Below, piece after piece: positions 1 to 11,416 of a DNA stretch of 22,917 nucleotides (within the stretch, counting starts at the first letter, position 1; every line of letters begins with the position of its first letter). Origin of the DNA: AC-37 sp036389105 (GTDB lineage Bacteria; Actinomycetota; Thermoleophilia; Solirubrobacterales; Thermoleophilaceae); the NCBI GenBank assembly GCA_036389105.1, contig DASVQK010000123.1, positions 1 to 22,917 on the forward strand. Reading direction: 5' to 3'. The position numbers and the translations under genes are program-made. The notes under the pieces are model-generated. The model did no database searches. It was not told the DNA's origin and was given only the letters and a program-made list of their open reading frames with translations.

Positions 1-393
1 CTACGCCGCGCGCAGGCGGTCCCGGTATGCGCGGTAGTCCGCGCGGTCCGGGCGGAGGCCGACGGCCAGGGTGAGGTGGCGGCGGGCCTCAAGACGGCGG
101 CCGGTCTTCTCGAGCGCGCGGCCGAGGCAGAAGTGCGCGAAGTCGTTGACCGGGGAGCGCTCGACCACCGCGGCGAACTCCTCGCGCGCGTCGGCGTACC
201 GGCCGGAGCGGAAGTAGGCGCGGCCCAGCGCCTCGCGGATCGACGTCTTGTCGGGCTCCAGGTCGCGCGCCTGCTCGAGCGGGATGGCCGCGGCGGCGAA
301 GTCGCCGGCGTCGAGCAGCGCGCTGCCGCGCTTGTACAGGTCGTAGACGTGCTCGCCGCGCTCCTCGGGCGTGAGCGGCTCGTCGGCGCTCAC
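1..393 (-). CDS. Small TPR-repeat protein
   Basis: A 130-residue soluble protein made almost entirely of tetratricopeptide repeats. About three helix-turn-helix units are visible, with the usual small/aromatic pattern (for example GDFAAAAIPLEQARDLEP, then LGRAYFRSGRYADAREEF, then LGRALEKTGRRLEARRHL). TPR folds are protein-interaction scaffolds, and nothing here names a partner. No signal peptide or membrane segment is visible. The start is taken as the GTG at 393, because it overlaps the coaBC stop in a GTGA tetranucleotide, which implies translational coupling at the end of the mihF-gmk-rpoZ-coaBC string. The stop codon lies at positions 1-3, so the gene is complete. The fold call is firm; the role is unknown. 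Confidence 0.8.
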   Translation of the reverse strand: MSADEPLTPEERGEHVYDLYKRGSALLDAGDFAAAAIPLEQARDLEPDKTSIREALGRAYFRSGRYADAREEFAAVVERSPVNDFAHFCLGRALEKTGRRLEARRHLTLAVGLRPDRADYRAYRDRLRAA

Positions 394-1664
394 GACCGCC
401 GCGCCTCCCCCACCCCCGCGCGCTCGGCCCGCAGCCGCTCCACCACCTCCAGCACGCGCGCCGCGACCTCCGCCTTCGACGCCATCGGCACCGGCTCCTC
501 GCCCGCGGCGGTCACGATCGTCACCTCGTTCTCGTGCGTGTCGAAGCCGATGTCGGCGCGCGAGATGTCGTTGGCCACGACCGCGTCCAGGCCCTTGCGC
601 TCGAGCTTGCCCCGCGCGCGCTCCACGGCGCCGACGCCGTGCTCGGCGGCGAAGCCCACCAGCACCTGCGTCGGCCGCCGCGAGGCGGCCAGCTCCGACA
701 GCACGTCCGCCGTGGGCTCCATGTCGATCGACAGCGCGTCGCGGCCGCTCTTGGAGATCTTGTCGTCGGCGGGCTCGGCCGGGCGGAAGTCCGCCACGGC
801 CGCCGCCATCACCAGCACGTCGGCGCCCTCGAACTCGGCGCGTGCGGCGTCGCGCAGCTCGGCGGCGGTCTCCACGTCCACGTAGCGCGGGCCGTCGGCG
901 CGCGGCAGCGAGACGTTGGCCGCCACCACCGTCACCTCCGCGCCGCGCCGGGCCGCCTCCTCGGCGATCGCGAAGCCCATCCGGCCGGAGGAGCGGTTGC
1001 CGACGTAGCGCACGGAGTCGATCGGCTCGCGGGTGCCGCCGGCGGTGACCAGCAGCCGCAGCCCGTCCAGCGAGCGCGGGGCGTACGGCCCCGCGCGCAG
1101 GACATCCTCGATCGCGGCCAGGATCTCCGGCGGCTCGGCCAGCCGGCCGGTGCCGTGCTCGCCGCGCGAGGCCAGCGACCCGGTGGCCGGAGGGACGATC
1201 AGCGCGCCGCGGCGGCGCAGCGTCTCCACGTTCGCCCGCGTGGCCGGGTGCGACCACATCCTGTCGTTCATGGCCGGTGCCACCACGAGCGGCGCGGGGC
1301 TGGCCAGGGCGGCGCTCGTCAGCAGGTTGTCGGCCAGGCCGCCCGCCAGCTTGGCGATCGTGTTGGCCGAGGCGGGGGCGATCGCGAAGGCGTCGGCGCG
1401 CGCGACGAGCTCGAGGTGGGAGATCGGCGCGTGGTCGGGGGCCGGGTCGCCGGGATAGGCGCCGCGCGCCGGGTCCGGCTCGAAGTCGTCGACCAGCACG
1501 GGCGCGCCGGTGATGCCCTCGAAGGTGGCGCGGCCCACGAACCGCTCGGCCGCCTCCGTCTGCACCACGCGCACGGCGTGGCCGGCCTTGACGGCCAGCC
1601 GGGCGAGCTCGACCGCCTTGTAGGCGGCGATCCCGCCGGTCACCCCTATGAGGATCCGAGCCAC
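390..1664 (-). CDS. coaBC: Bifunctional phosphopantothenoylcysteine decarboxylase/synthetase
   Basis: Makes 4'-phosphopantetheine for coenzyme A: CoaB ligates cysteine to 4'-phosphopantothenate with CTP, and the FMN-dependent CoaC part decarboxylates the product. CoaC (residues 1-190) shows the active-site His in ISHLEL (H83) and the substrate motif PAMN (130-133). CoaB (about 200-424) shows VTAGGTREPIDSVRYVGNRS, AAAVADF and the Lys of DDKIS (K302). The length of 424 aa is normal. The flexible-flap segment LASRGEHGTGRL (164-175) has no Cys, where the E. coli enzyme has ACGD; some actinobacterial enzymes also seem to lack it. The start is a GTG at 1664 preceded by GAGGTGG, 36 bases after rpoZ. 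The gene sits in the conserved gmk-rpoZ-coaBC order. Confidence 0.97.
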   Translation of the reverse strand: MARILIGVTGGIAAYKAVELARLAVKAGHAVRVVQTEAAERFVGRATFEGITGAPVLVDDFEPDPARGAYPGDPAPDHAPISHLELVARADAFAIAPASANTIAKLAGGLADNLLTSAALASPAPLVVAPAMNDRMWSHPATRANVETLRRRGALIVPPATGSLASRGEHGTGRLAEPPEILAAIEDVLRAGPYAPRSLDGLRLLVTAGGTREPIDSVRYVGNRSSGRMGFAIAEEAARRGAEVTVVAANVSLPRADGPRYVDVETAAELRDAARAEFEGADVLVMAAAVADFRPAEPADDKISKSGRDALSIDMEPTADVLSELAASRRPTQVLVGFAAEHGVGAVERARGKLERKGLDAVVANDISRADIGFDTHENEVTIVTAAGEEPVPMASKAEVAARVLEVVERLRAERAGVGEARRS

Positions 1665-1700
1665 CGCGCCACCTCGCGCCCGACCGCTTCCTGCCGCGTC

Positions 1701-1931
1701 CTAGCCGCGGTAGCGGTACTTGATCTTGTCGGCCGCGATCTCCTCGAGCGCGATCTTGAGGTAGTTCTTCGAGCCGGTGTCCACCATCGGCGGCGGGTAC
1801 TCGTCGAAGGTCCCCTCACCGAGGTTGTGGTAGTACGAGTTGATCTGGCGGGCTCGCTTGGCGGACACGAGCACGCACGCGTAGTGCGAGTCGACGCGTT
1901 CGAGCAAGGTGTCCAGGCGGGGCTTGATCAA
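1701..1931 (-). CDS. rpoZ: DNA-directed RNA polymerase omega subunit
   Basis: Omega wraps the C-terminal tail of beta-prime and helps RNA polymerase assembly. The 76-residue product starts (L/M)IKPRLDTLLE and carries the typical SHYACVLVSAKRARQINSYY core and the acidic EEIAADKIKYRYR tail. The start is taken as the TTG at 1931: it overlaps the gmk TGA stop as TTGA, has GGAGAGGG six bases upstream, and gives the family's usual MIKPR N-terminus. A further upstream TTG at 1961 would add ten residues but lies inside gmk and lacks that support. The gene order gmk-rpoZ-coaBC is widely conserved. Confidence 0.95.
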   Translation of the reverse strand: MIKPRLDTLLERVDSHYACVLVSAKRARQINSYYHNLGEGTFDEYPPPMVDTGSKNYLKIALEEIAADKIKYRYRG

Positions 1932-2512
1932 GGGGTTCCCTCTCCGTTTGGCCGGGGCCAAATGCTAGCGACGAGCTCGATCAGCTCCGCCGATGCCCTT
2001 TCCAGGTCGTCGTTGACGATGACGTGCCGGAACTCGTCCCGGGCGGTCAGCTCGTCCTCGGCCTGCTCCAGGCGCATCCGGATCGCATCCGGAGAGTCCG
2101 TGCCACGCGCCAGCAACCGCTCCCGAAGCGCCTCGCGTGACGGCGGGGCGATGAAGATCTGGACCGCGTCGGGCAGGGCCTCGCGGACCTGGCGCGCTCC
2201 CTGTACCTCGATCTCCAGCACCACGCCGTCCGAGGCGTCCTCGACCTCCGAGCGGAGCGTCCCGTAGCGGTTTCCGGAGTACTCGGCGTGCTCCAGGAAG
2301 TCGCCGTCGTCGACGCGGCGGTCGAACTCGTCGCGGCTCAGGAAGTGGTAGTCGGCGCCGTCGCGCTCGCCCGAGCGCGGCGCCCGCGTGGTGGCGGAGA
2401 CCGACAGCCGAGCGTCCGGAAAAGCCCTGCAGAGGGTGCCGATCAGTGTGCCCTTGCCGACCCCCGACGGGCCGGTGATGACAAGCACCCGCGGGCGCTC
2501 GGGCGCCGTCAT
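1928..2512 (-). CDS. gmk: Guanylate kinase
   Basis: Phosphorylates GMP to GDP with ATP and feeds the GTP/dGTP pools. The 194-residue protein has the P-loop GPSGVGKGT at residues 14-22, the GMP-binding SATTRAPRSGERDGADYHF segment, and EIEVQGARQVR with the substrate-contacting acidic residue. The lid region follows (RMRLEQAEDEL). The length is normal for the family. The start is an ATG at 2512, 19 bases after the mihF stop, and no strong Shine-Dalgarno is visible. The stop overlaps the rpoZ start by four bases. It sits directly after the nucleoid protein gene mihF, as in mycobacteria. Confidence 0.97.
   Translation of the reverse strand: MTAPERPRVLVITGPSGVGKGTLIGTLCRAFPDARLSVSATTRAPRSGERDGADYHFLSRDEFDRRVDDGDFLEHAEYSGNRYGTLRSEVEDASDGVVLEIEVQGARQVREALPDAVQIFIAPPSREALRERLLARGTDSPDAIRMRLEQAEDELTARDEFRHVIVNDDLERASAELIELVASIWPRPNGEGTP
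1932..1945 (-). promoter_or_regulatory. Shine-Dalgarno that sets the rpoZ TTG start
   Basis: Read on the minus strand, GGAGAGGG (1945-1938) is followed by a six-base spacer AACCCC and then TTG at 1931. It lies inside the end of gmk. It is the strongest argument for the TTGA-overlap start rather than the upstream TTG. Confidence 0.65.
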
Positions 2513-2531
2513 CGGGGTCCGGTCGGCGCCG

Positions 2532-2879
2532 CTAGCGACGGAGGTAGGAGACGAGCTCGCCGCGCTGGCGCTCCGACAGGCCGCCGATCGTCTTGCTCGG
2601 CGAGATGCGGCACTGGGTGAGAATGCGGTTCACCTTCACCCGCCCGTACTTCGGCACGGCCAGGAGCAGGTCGAAGACCTTGGCCGTTTGCAGGTATTCC
2701 GGCGGATCCAGGAGCAGCCCGTGGATTTGGGCGCGCCCGGCCTTGAGGTCGCGCTTCAGGTCCGCGCGGCGGGTTCGGATCTCGTTGGCGCGCCTCAAAG
2801 CGTCCATCCGTTGGGTGAGGGAGCGCTCCGGGGCCGCGCCTGCCTGCAGCTTCGGCGGCGAGGAGGTGGCAGACGGCAT
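2532..2879 (-). CDS. mihF: Actinobacterial integration host factor (mIHF)
   Basis: A nucleoid-associated DNA-binding protein specific to Actinobacteria and unrelated in fold to E. coli IHF. The 115-residue product has a basic helical N-terminal half (LRRANEIRTRRADLKRDLKAG) and the conserved C-terminal helix-two-turn-helix part, LLLAVPKYGRVKVNRIL, then CRISPSKTIGGLSERQRGEL. The match to mycobacterial mIHF (ALPKVGKVKA, then IAPTRRLRGLGDRQR) is clear in my reading. Lying between the pyr genes and gmk, exactly where mycobacteria have it, supports the call. The ATG at 2879 has no Shine-Dalgarno but is eight bases downstream of a TAATAT element, so translation from a leaderless mRNA is plausible. 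Confidence 0.92.
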   Translation of the reverse strand: MPSATSSPPKLQAGAAPERSLTQRMDALRRANEIRTRRADLKRDLKAGRAQIHGLLLDPPEYLQTAKVFDLLLAVPKYGRVKVNRILTQCRISPSKTIGGLSERQRGELVSYLRR

Positions 2880-2899
2880 GCGGCGCGATATTACACACG
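2880..2899 (-). promoter_or_regulatory. Likely mihF promoter giving a leaderless or near-leaderless mRNA
   Basis: On the minus strand TGTGTAATAT ends at 2888; TAATAT (2893-2888) is a good -10 element with an upstream TGTG resembling an extended -10. Only eight bases separate it from the mihF ATG, so the start site would fall at or next to the ATG. No convincing -35 is seen (CTTTTC at 17-base spacing is weak). It lies in the 153-bp gap after pyrD, so mihF-gmk-rpoZ-coaBC can probably be expressed apart from the pyr genes. Confidence 0.55.
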
Positions 2900-3032
2900 G
2901 GAAGGCCGAGGAAAAGGCCTCAGGGGCGGTTTTCTTCGCAATTCATCTAGACCTCGACGTGAGCTTCAGGCAGGTTTGGGTTACTTGACGGTTTTGCCTT
3001 GCTTTGCAGGGCTTTTCGGCAGAGGACCCGGC

Positions 3033-3935
3033 TCAGGCGGCGCCGGCGGGGGAAAAGCCCCGCTCCTCGCGCGAAATGACGCCCAGCTCATCCGCGATCC
3101 GGCGGCCCGCGGCGGGGTCGCGGAAGCTCTCGGTGCCCACCGCGACGCAGATCGCCCCCGCGTCGAGGAAATCGCGCGCGTCGCGCCCGCTCGACACGCC
3201 GCCCATGCCGATCACGGGGATCGCGACCCGCGCGCGCACCGAGGCGACCTGCTCGAGCGCGATCGGGCGCACCGCCGGCCCCGACACCCCGCCCGTGCGG
3301 CCGCCCAGCCACGGCTGACGCGTCCGCGGGTCGAGCGCCATGCCCTTCAGCGTGTTGATCAGCGACAGCGCGTTGGCTCCCGCGGCCTCGGCGGCCACGG
3401 CCACGCCGGCCGGGTCGCTGGCCGTCGGCGTCAGCTTCACGATCACCGGCTTCTCCGTTGTGGAGCGAACCCTCTCGACCGCCGCCGCGGTCTCGCCCGG
3501 GTCGGCGCCCATCACCAGGCCGGTCTCGACGTTCGGACACGACACGTTCAGCTCCAGCATCGCCACCTCGTCGCGGGCGCCCACCTCGCGGGCCAGGCGC
3601 GCCAGCTCGTCGCGGCTGAAGCCCATGATCGACACGATCAGCGGCACGGGCAGCTCGGCCAGCTGGGGCAGGTCCTCCGCCAGGAAGCCGTCCAGGCCCT
3701 TGTTGGGCAGCCCGATCGAGTTGATCATCCCGGCCGGCGACTCCCACAGCCGCGGCGGCGGGTTGCCCTGGCGCGGCTCCAGGGTGATCGTCTTGGAGAC
3801 GAAGGCGTCGAACGGGAACTCGTCGAGCAGCGCGACGCCGAAGGCGCGGCGGGCGGCGATCGCGTCGAAGGTGCCCGAGCCGTTCAGGATCGGGCCGCGC
3901 AGCGGGACGCCGCAGAGGTCCAGAGCGCCGGTCAA
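3033..3935 (-). CDS. pyrD: Dihydroorotate dehydrogenase, catalytic subunit (class 1B)
   Basis: Oxidises dihydroorotate to orotate on FMN, with electrons passing to NAD+ through PyrK. The 300-residue TIM barrel shows NGSGTF near the N-terminus, NVSCPN at 130-135 with the catalytic base Cys133 (class 1; class 2 enzymes use Ser), the FMN-contacting Lys of VKLTP (K167), LSLINTLKGMALD, and IGMGGVSSG at 242-250 for phosphate binding. The adjacent pyrK marks it as class 1B. The start is the TTG at 3935 overlapping the pyrK TGA as TTGA; it gives the expected length, and no ATG or GTG fits better. It is the last gene of the coupled pyr run. Confidence 0.95.
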   Translation of the reverse strand: MTGALDLCGVPLRGPILNGSGTFDAIAARRAFGVALLDEFPFDAFVSKTITLEPRQGNPPPRLWESPAGMINSIGLPNKGLDGFLAEDLPQLAELPVPLIVSIMGFSRDELARLAREVGARDEVAMLELNVSCPNVETGLVMGADPGETAAAVERVRSTTEKPVIVKLTPTASDPAGVAVAAEAAGANALSLINTLKGMALDPRTRQPWLGGRTGGVSGPAVRPIALEQVASVRARVAIPVIGMGGVSSGRDARDFLDAGAICVAVGTESFRDPAAGRRIADELGVISREERGFSPAGAA

Positions 3936-4758
3936 TGCCCCGCCCCCGGCACCAGCGCGGTCTCCAGCTCGGCCGCGTCCAGCACCGGGCCGTCCACGCA
4001 CAGCCGCACGTAGCCGGAGCGCGTGGGCACGACGCAGCCGAAGCAGGCGCCGTAGCCGCAGGCCATCCCCGACTCCATCGCCAGCTGGGCGGGCACGTCG
4101 CGCTCGGCGCACAGCGCGCGCACGGCCTCGAGCATCGGCGGCGGGCCGCAGGCGAACACGGCGGCATCGCGCCCGCCGTCGCGGTCGAGCGCCTCACGCA
4201 GCAGCTCGGTGACCAGTCCGTGGCGGCCCGCCGAGCCGTCGTCGGTGGCCAGCTCCACGTGGCCGTGGAACTCCGACGCGGCCTCCGCGTGGGCGCCGGA
4301 GCGGAAGCCGAGGAGCACGTGGGCGCCCAGCCCCAGCTCGTCGCGCAGGCAGATGAGCGGAGCGGCGCCGATGCCGCCGCCCACCAGCAGCGGCCGCGCG
4401 CCCTCCGGCGCCGGCCCGAAGCCGCGACCCAGCGGGCCCACCAGCCACAGCCCCTCCCCCGCCTCGAGCTGGGCCAGCCGACGCGTGCCGGGGCCGACGG
4501 CCTCCAGCAGGAACTCCAGCCGCCCGTCGGAGCCCGCGCGCGCGAACGAGAAGGCGCGCGGCAGGAACGGGCGGTCGCCGTCGCCGCCCCAGCGGTCGCG
4601 CGCGGCGAGCATGTAGAACTGGCCGGGGCGCGGATCGCGCGGGCCGGTGGAGTCGAGCGCGGAGATCACGCGGTAGGCGCCGACGGCGCGGTTGGAGGTG
4701 ACCTCGGCGAGGCGGCGGCCGAGGGGCGCGAGCGTGCGCGGGCCGTCGGCCACCTCGG

Positions 4759-4762
<4 letters not shown>
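3932..4762 (-). CDS. pyrK: Dihydroorotate dehydrogenase B, electron-transfer subunit
   Basis: Carries electrons from PyrD's FMN through a [2Fe-2S] cluster and FAD to NAD+. The 276-residue protein shows the FAD motif RAFS (69-72), the nucleotide-binding GGGIG (128-132), ACGPPPM (204-210), and the cluster cysteines CGYGACFGC then C (235, 240, 243, 255) followed by DGPVLDAAEL. All the expected ligands are present. The start is the TTG at 4762, overlapping the carB TGA as TTGA. It is coupled at both ends (carB and pyrD). Confidence 0.95.
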
Positions 4763-7932
<3,170 letters not shown>

Positions 7933-7944
7933 TCTGTCTTGTTC

Positions 7945-9090
7945 TTACGCGGCCGCCGCGATGGCGCCGACGAAGCGGTCGAAGATGTGGTTGGCGTCGT
8001 GCGGGCCGGGGCCGGCCTCGGGGTGGTACTGGACGGTGGCGCCGGTCACGTCCAGCAGCTCCAGGCCCTCCACCGTGTGGTCGTAGAGGTTGAGCTGCGC
8101 CAGCTGGGCCTCGCCGAAGTCGGTCTGCCAGCGCACCGGCTTGTCGTTCTCCAGCGCGCCCTCGCCGTGCGGGCCCTTCACCGCGAAGCCGTGGTTCTGC
8201 GACGTGATGTCGATCCGGCCGGTGGCCAGGTCCTTAACCGGGTGGTTGGCGCCGCGGTGGCCGAACGGCAGCTTGAAGGTCTCGAGTCCCACCGCCCGGC
8301 ACAGCAGCTGGTGGCCCAGGCAGATGCCGAACACCGGCACCTCGCCGACCAGCGCGCGGACCGTGTCCACCACGTAGTCCAGCGCGGCCGGGTCGCCGGG
8401 GCCGTTGGCCAGGAACACGGCGTCGGGTTGGCGCGCGCGGATGGCGTCGGGCGTGGTGTCGCACGGGTGCAGCTCGAAGCGGACGCCGCGCTCGCGCATG
8501 TTGCGCACGATGGAGTCCTTGATGCCGGTGTCGAGGGCGACGATCCGCGGGCCGGGGTTGTCGGGGTCGAGGATCAGCGGCTCACGCGGCGTGACCTCGC
8601 GCGCCAGGTCGTGGCCTGTCATGGGCGGCTCGGCCTCGATCCGCTCGCGCGCCTGCGCCTCGGTCGTGGTGGCCGCGGCGAACACCCCGCCGCGCATGGC
8701 GCCCTTGTCGCGGATGTGGCGCACCAGCGCGCGGGTGTCCACGCCGGTCAGCGCCGGGATGCCGCAGTCGCGCAGCCAGGTCAGCCAGCCGCCCTCGGCG
8801 CCGGGGGCGTCCTCGCGGTCCACGCCCTCGCGCATGATCACCGCGCGCGCGTGGATGGAATCCGACTCCATCGCCTCCTGCGACACGCCGTAGTTCCCGA
8901 CCAGGGGGTAGGTGAAGACGATGATCTGGCCGCGGTAGCTCGGGTCGCTGACCGACTCCTGGTAGCCGGACATCGAGGTGTTGAAGACGACCTCGCCGGT
9001 CCGGTCGACGGGCGCGCCGCACAGGTCGCCCTCGAAGCGGGCGCCGTCCTCGAGCAGGAGGTAGCCGGGCTCGCGCGCCGCGCCGCTCAT
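7945..9090 (-). CDS. carA: Carbamoyl-phosphate synthase small (glutaminase) subunit
   Basis: Hydrolyses glutamine and passes ammonia to CarB. The 381-residue protein has the CarA-specific N-terminal domain (LLLEDGARFEG, VVFNTSMSGYQE) and a class I glutamine amidotransferase domain. The latter has FGICLGHQL with catalytic Cys257, and QYHPEAGPGPHD with His356 and Glu358, so the triad is complete. The start is the ATG at 9090, overlapping the pyrC stop as ATGA. The TAA stop is followed 12 bases later by carB. Confidence 0.98.
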   Translation of the reverse strand: MSGAAREPGYLLLEDGARFEGDLCGAPVDRTGEVVFNTSMSGYQESVSDPSYRGQIIVFTYPLVGNYGVSQEAMESDSIHARAVIMREGVDREDAPGAEGGWLTWLRDCGIPALTGVDTRALVRHIRDKGAMRGGVFAAATTTEAQARERIEAEPPMTGHDLAREVTPREPLILDPDNPGPRIVALDTGIKDSIVRNMRERGVRFELHPCDTTPDAIRARQPDAVFLANGPGDPAALDYVVDTVRALVGEVPVFGICLGHQLLCRAVGLETFKLPFGHRGANHPVKDLATGRIDITSQNHGFAVKGPHGEGALENDKPVRWQTDFGEAQLAQLNLYDHTVEGLELLDVTGATVQYHPEAGPGPHDANHIFDRFVGAIAAAA

Positions 9091-10445
9091 ACCGCCCCGA
9101 TCGCGAACGAGCGCTCGCGGTATGCCACGTGCCCGGCGGCGATCGTCATCCGCACCCGCCCCGTCACCCGCTGGCCGGCGAAGGCGCAGTTGGCGGAGCG
9201 GCTCTCGTAGCCGGCCTCGCCCACCTCCCACTCCGCCTCGGGATCGACCAGGACGACGTTGGCCGGCGCGTCGACGGCCAGGGTGGGCGGCTCGAGGCCG
9301 AACGGGATGCCGCCGGCGGTCATGCGCTCGGCCAGGGTGGGCAGGTCCACCACACCGGGCAGCACCAGGCGCGTGTGGAGCGCGGCGAACGCGGTCTCCA
9401 GGCCGGTGACGCCCATCGGCGCGACCTCGAACGGCTGCTCCTTCTCCTCGCGCGCGTGCGGGGCGTGGTCGGTGGCGACGCAGTCGAGGACGCCGGCGCG
9501 CAGGCCGTCGACCACGGCGGCGCGGTCGTCCTCGGACCGCAGCGGGGGGTTCATCTTGAAGTTGGCGTCCAGGGAGCGCACGGAATCGTCGGTCAGGCAG
9601 AGGTGGTGCGGCGAGGCCTCGGCCGTTATGCGGACGCCCGCCGCCTTGGCCGCGGCGATCGCCTCCACCGACTCGCGCGCCGAGACGTGCTGCATGTGGA
9701 TCTGGCCGCCCTCGAAGCGGGCGATGGCGGCGTCGCGGGCGATGGCGGTGGACTCCGAGATCGACGGGATGCCGGCGATGCCCAGCAGGGCGGACACCGC
9801 GCCCTCGTGCATGGCGCCGTTGCCGCTCAGGGACGGGTCCTCCTCGTGCAGCGCCAGCGGGCAGCGGGCCAGCCGCTGGTACTGGAGCGCCTGGCGCAGC
9901 ACGCCCGCGCTCTGGACCGGCAGGCCGTCGTCGCTGAAGGCCGCCGCGCCGGCGTCCGCCAGCTCGGCCATCTCGGTCAGCTGCTCGCCGCGCTGACCGC
10001 GCGTGATGGCGGCCAGGAAGCCGGTGGGTACGCGCGCCTCCTCGCGCGCGCGCTCGCGCAGGGAACGGAGCACCGAGGCGTCGTCCACCACCGGGTCGGT
10101 GTTGGGCATCGCCAGGATCGCGCAGAAGCCGCCGGCCGCGGCCGCGCGGGTGCCGGAGTCGATGTCCTCCTCGTCCTCGCGTCCGGGCGTGCGCAGGTGC
10201 ACGTGCGGGTCGACGAAGGCCGGCATCGCGGTGAGGCCCTCGGCGTCCACGGTCTCCGCACCGTCGGGCGCCTCGAGCGCGCCGGGCTGGCCGATCTCGG
10301 CGATCCGGCCGTCGCGGATCAGCAGGTCGCCCGTCGTGTCGATGCCCGCGCGCGGGTCGAGCATGCGCGCCTCGCGGATCAGGACGGCGCCGCCGGGGAC
10401 GCCCTCGGCGGCGTGGACGAGCTTTTGGGCGGCGGCGCGCGTCAC
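9087..10445 (-). CDS. pyrC: Dihydroorotase (class I)
   Basis: Cyclises carbamoyl aspartate to dihydroorotate. The 452-residue amidohydrolase shows DPHVHLRTPG (metal-binding HxH), the AFSDDG segment used as a metal ligand in class I enzymes, the EASPHHL and NPPLR substrate segments, and DHAPH with the catalytic Asp. The start is taken as the GTG at 10445, because it overlaps the pyrB TGA as GTGA. That gives about 20 residues before the VLIREARMLDP strand at which most relatives begin, so the N-terminus is slightly long, but no other start codon lies between. The stop overlaps carA. Confidence 0.96.
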   Translation of the reverse strand: MTRAAAQKLVHAAEGVPGGAVLIREARMLDPRAGIDTTGDLLIRDGRIAEIGQPGALEAPDGAETVDAEGLTAMPAFVDPHVHLRTPGREDEEDIDSGTRAAAAGGFCAILAMPNTDPVVDDASVLRSLRERAREEARVPTGFLAAITRGQRGEQLTEMAELADAGAAAFSDDGLPVQSAGVLRQALQYQRLARCPLALHEEDPSLSGNGAMHEGAVSALLGIAGIPSISESTAIARDAAIARFEGGQIHMQHVSARESVEAIAAAKAAGVRITAEASPHHLCLTDDSVRSLDANFKMNPPLRSEDDRAAVVDGLRAGVLDCVATDHAPHAREEKEQPFEVAPMGVTGLETAFAALHTRLVLPGVVDLPTLAERMTAGGIPFGLEPPTLAVDAPANVVLVDPEAEWEVGEAGYESRSANCAFAGQRVTGRVRMTIAAGHVAYRERSFAIGAV

Positions 10446-11416
10446 GCGGGCTGCGGCTCCGTGACCGACTCGCCATCGCGCGCGAAGCGGACGCCGGGCT
10501 GATGCGGCCCGCCCGGCCCGCCGCCGGCCAGGAGCTCGTAGAGGATCGCCATGCGCACGACCACCCCGGACTCGACCTGCTGGACGATCAGCGCCTGCGG
10601 CGAGTCCACCACCTCGCCCGACAGCTCCACCCCGCGGTTCACCGGGCCCGGGTGCATCAGGACCTGGTTCGGCCCCAGGCGGCGGCCGTCGATCTGGTAC
10701 TGGGCGGCGTACTCGCGCAGGGAGGGGACGAACGCCCCGTTCATGCGCTCGTTCTGCATCCGGAGGGCGTAGATCACGTCGGCCTCCTCGATCCCGTCGA
10801 GCGACCAGCGCACCCGGCAGCCGAGCGACTCGACCCCGCGCGGGATCAGCGTGGGCGGGCCGCATACCGTCACGTCGCACCCCATCCGGCCGAAGGCGAG
10901 GATGTCCGAGCGCGCGACGCGGCTGTGCAGCACGTCGCCCACGATCCAGATGCACATCCCCTCGAGCTCGCCCACGCGCTGGCGCAGCGTGTAGACGTCG
11001 AGCAGCGCCTGGGTGGGATGCTCGTGCTTGCCGTCGCCAGCGTTGACCACCGCGGCGGCGGTCCAGCGCGAGACGAGGCCGGCCGCGCCGGCGTGCGGCG
11101 AGCGGATGACGATGGCCGCCGGGTCGTAGGCGGAGAGGGTGTGGACGGTGTCCTTGAGCGACTCGCCCTTGTCCACGCTTGACCCGACCGACTTGATGTT
11201 CACCACGTCGGCGGAGAGGCGCTTGGCGGCGAGCTCGAAGGAGGAGCTGGTGCGGGTGGAGGACTCGTAGAAGAGGTTGACGATCGTGCGGCCCCTGAGC
11301 GTCGGGACCTTCTTGATCTCGCGCCCCGAGATCTCCGCGAAGCTCGCGGCACGGTCCAGGATCCGCTCGATGTCCTCGCGGGTCAGGTCGTCGACCGAGA
11401 TCAGGTCCTTCCTCAT
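10442..11416 (-). CDS. pyrB: Aspartate carbamoyltransferase, catalytic chain
   Basis: Condenses carbamoyl phosphate with aspartate, the committed step of pyrimidine synthesis. The 324-residue protein has the carbamoyl-phosphate motif ESSTRTSSSFE (51-61), the GSSVDKGESLKDT loop whose Ser and Lys reach the neighbouring subunit's active site, HPTQALLDVYTL (133 on), and an aspartate-binding second domain (LMHPGPVNRGVE). The start is the ATG at 11416, overlapping the pyrR stop as ATGA. No pyrI regulatory chain is present, as is usual outside enterobacteria. Confidence 0.98.
   Translation of the reverse strand: MRKDLISVDDLTREDIERILDRAASFAEISGREIKKVPTLRGRTIVNLFYESSTRTSSSFELAAKRLSADVVNIKSVGSSVDKGESLKDTVHTLSAYDPAAIVIRSPHAGAAGLVSRWTAAAVVNAGDGKHEHPTQALLDVYTLRQRVGELEGMCIWIVGDVLHSRVARSDILAFGRMGCDVTVCGPPTLIPRGVESLGCRVRWSLDGIEEADVIYALRMQNERMNGAFVPSLREYAAQYQIDGRRLGPNQVLMHPGPVNRGVELSGEVVDSPQALIVQQVESGVVVRMAILYELLAGGGPGGPHQPGVRFARDGESVTEPQPA

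Noticed and set aside
2996..3016. Hairpin GCCTTGC/GCAGGGC near the pyrD end as a pyr operon terminator
   Set aside because: The stem has a mismatch, and the T-run follows it only on the plus strand, where no gene ends. On the minus strand it is followed by AAAA, so it does not fit termination after pyrD.
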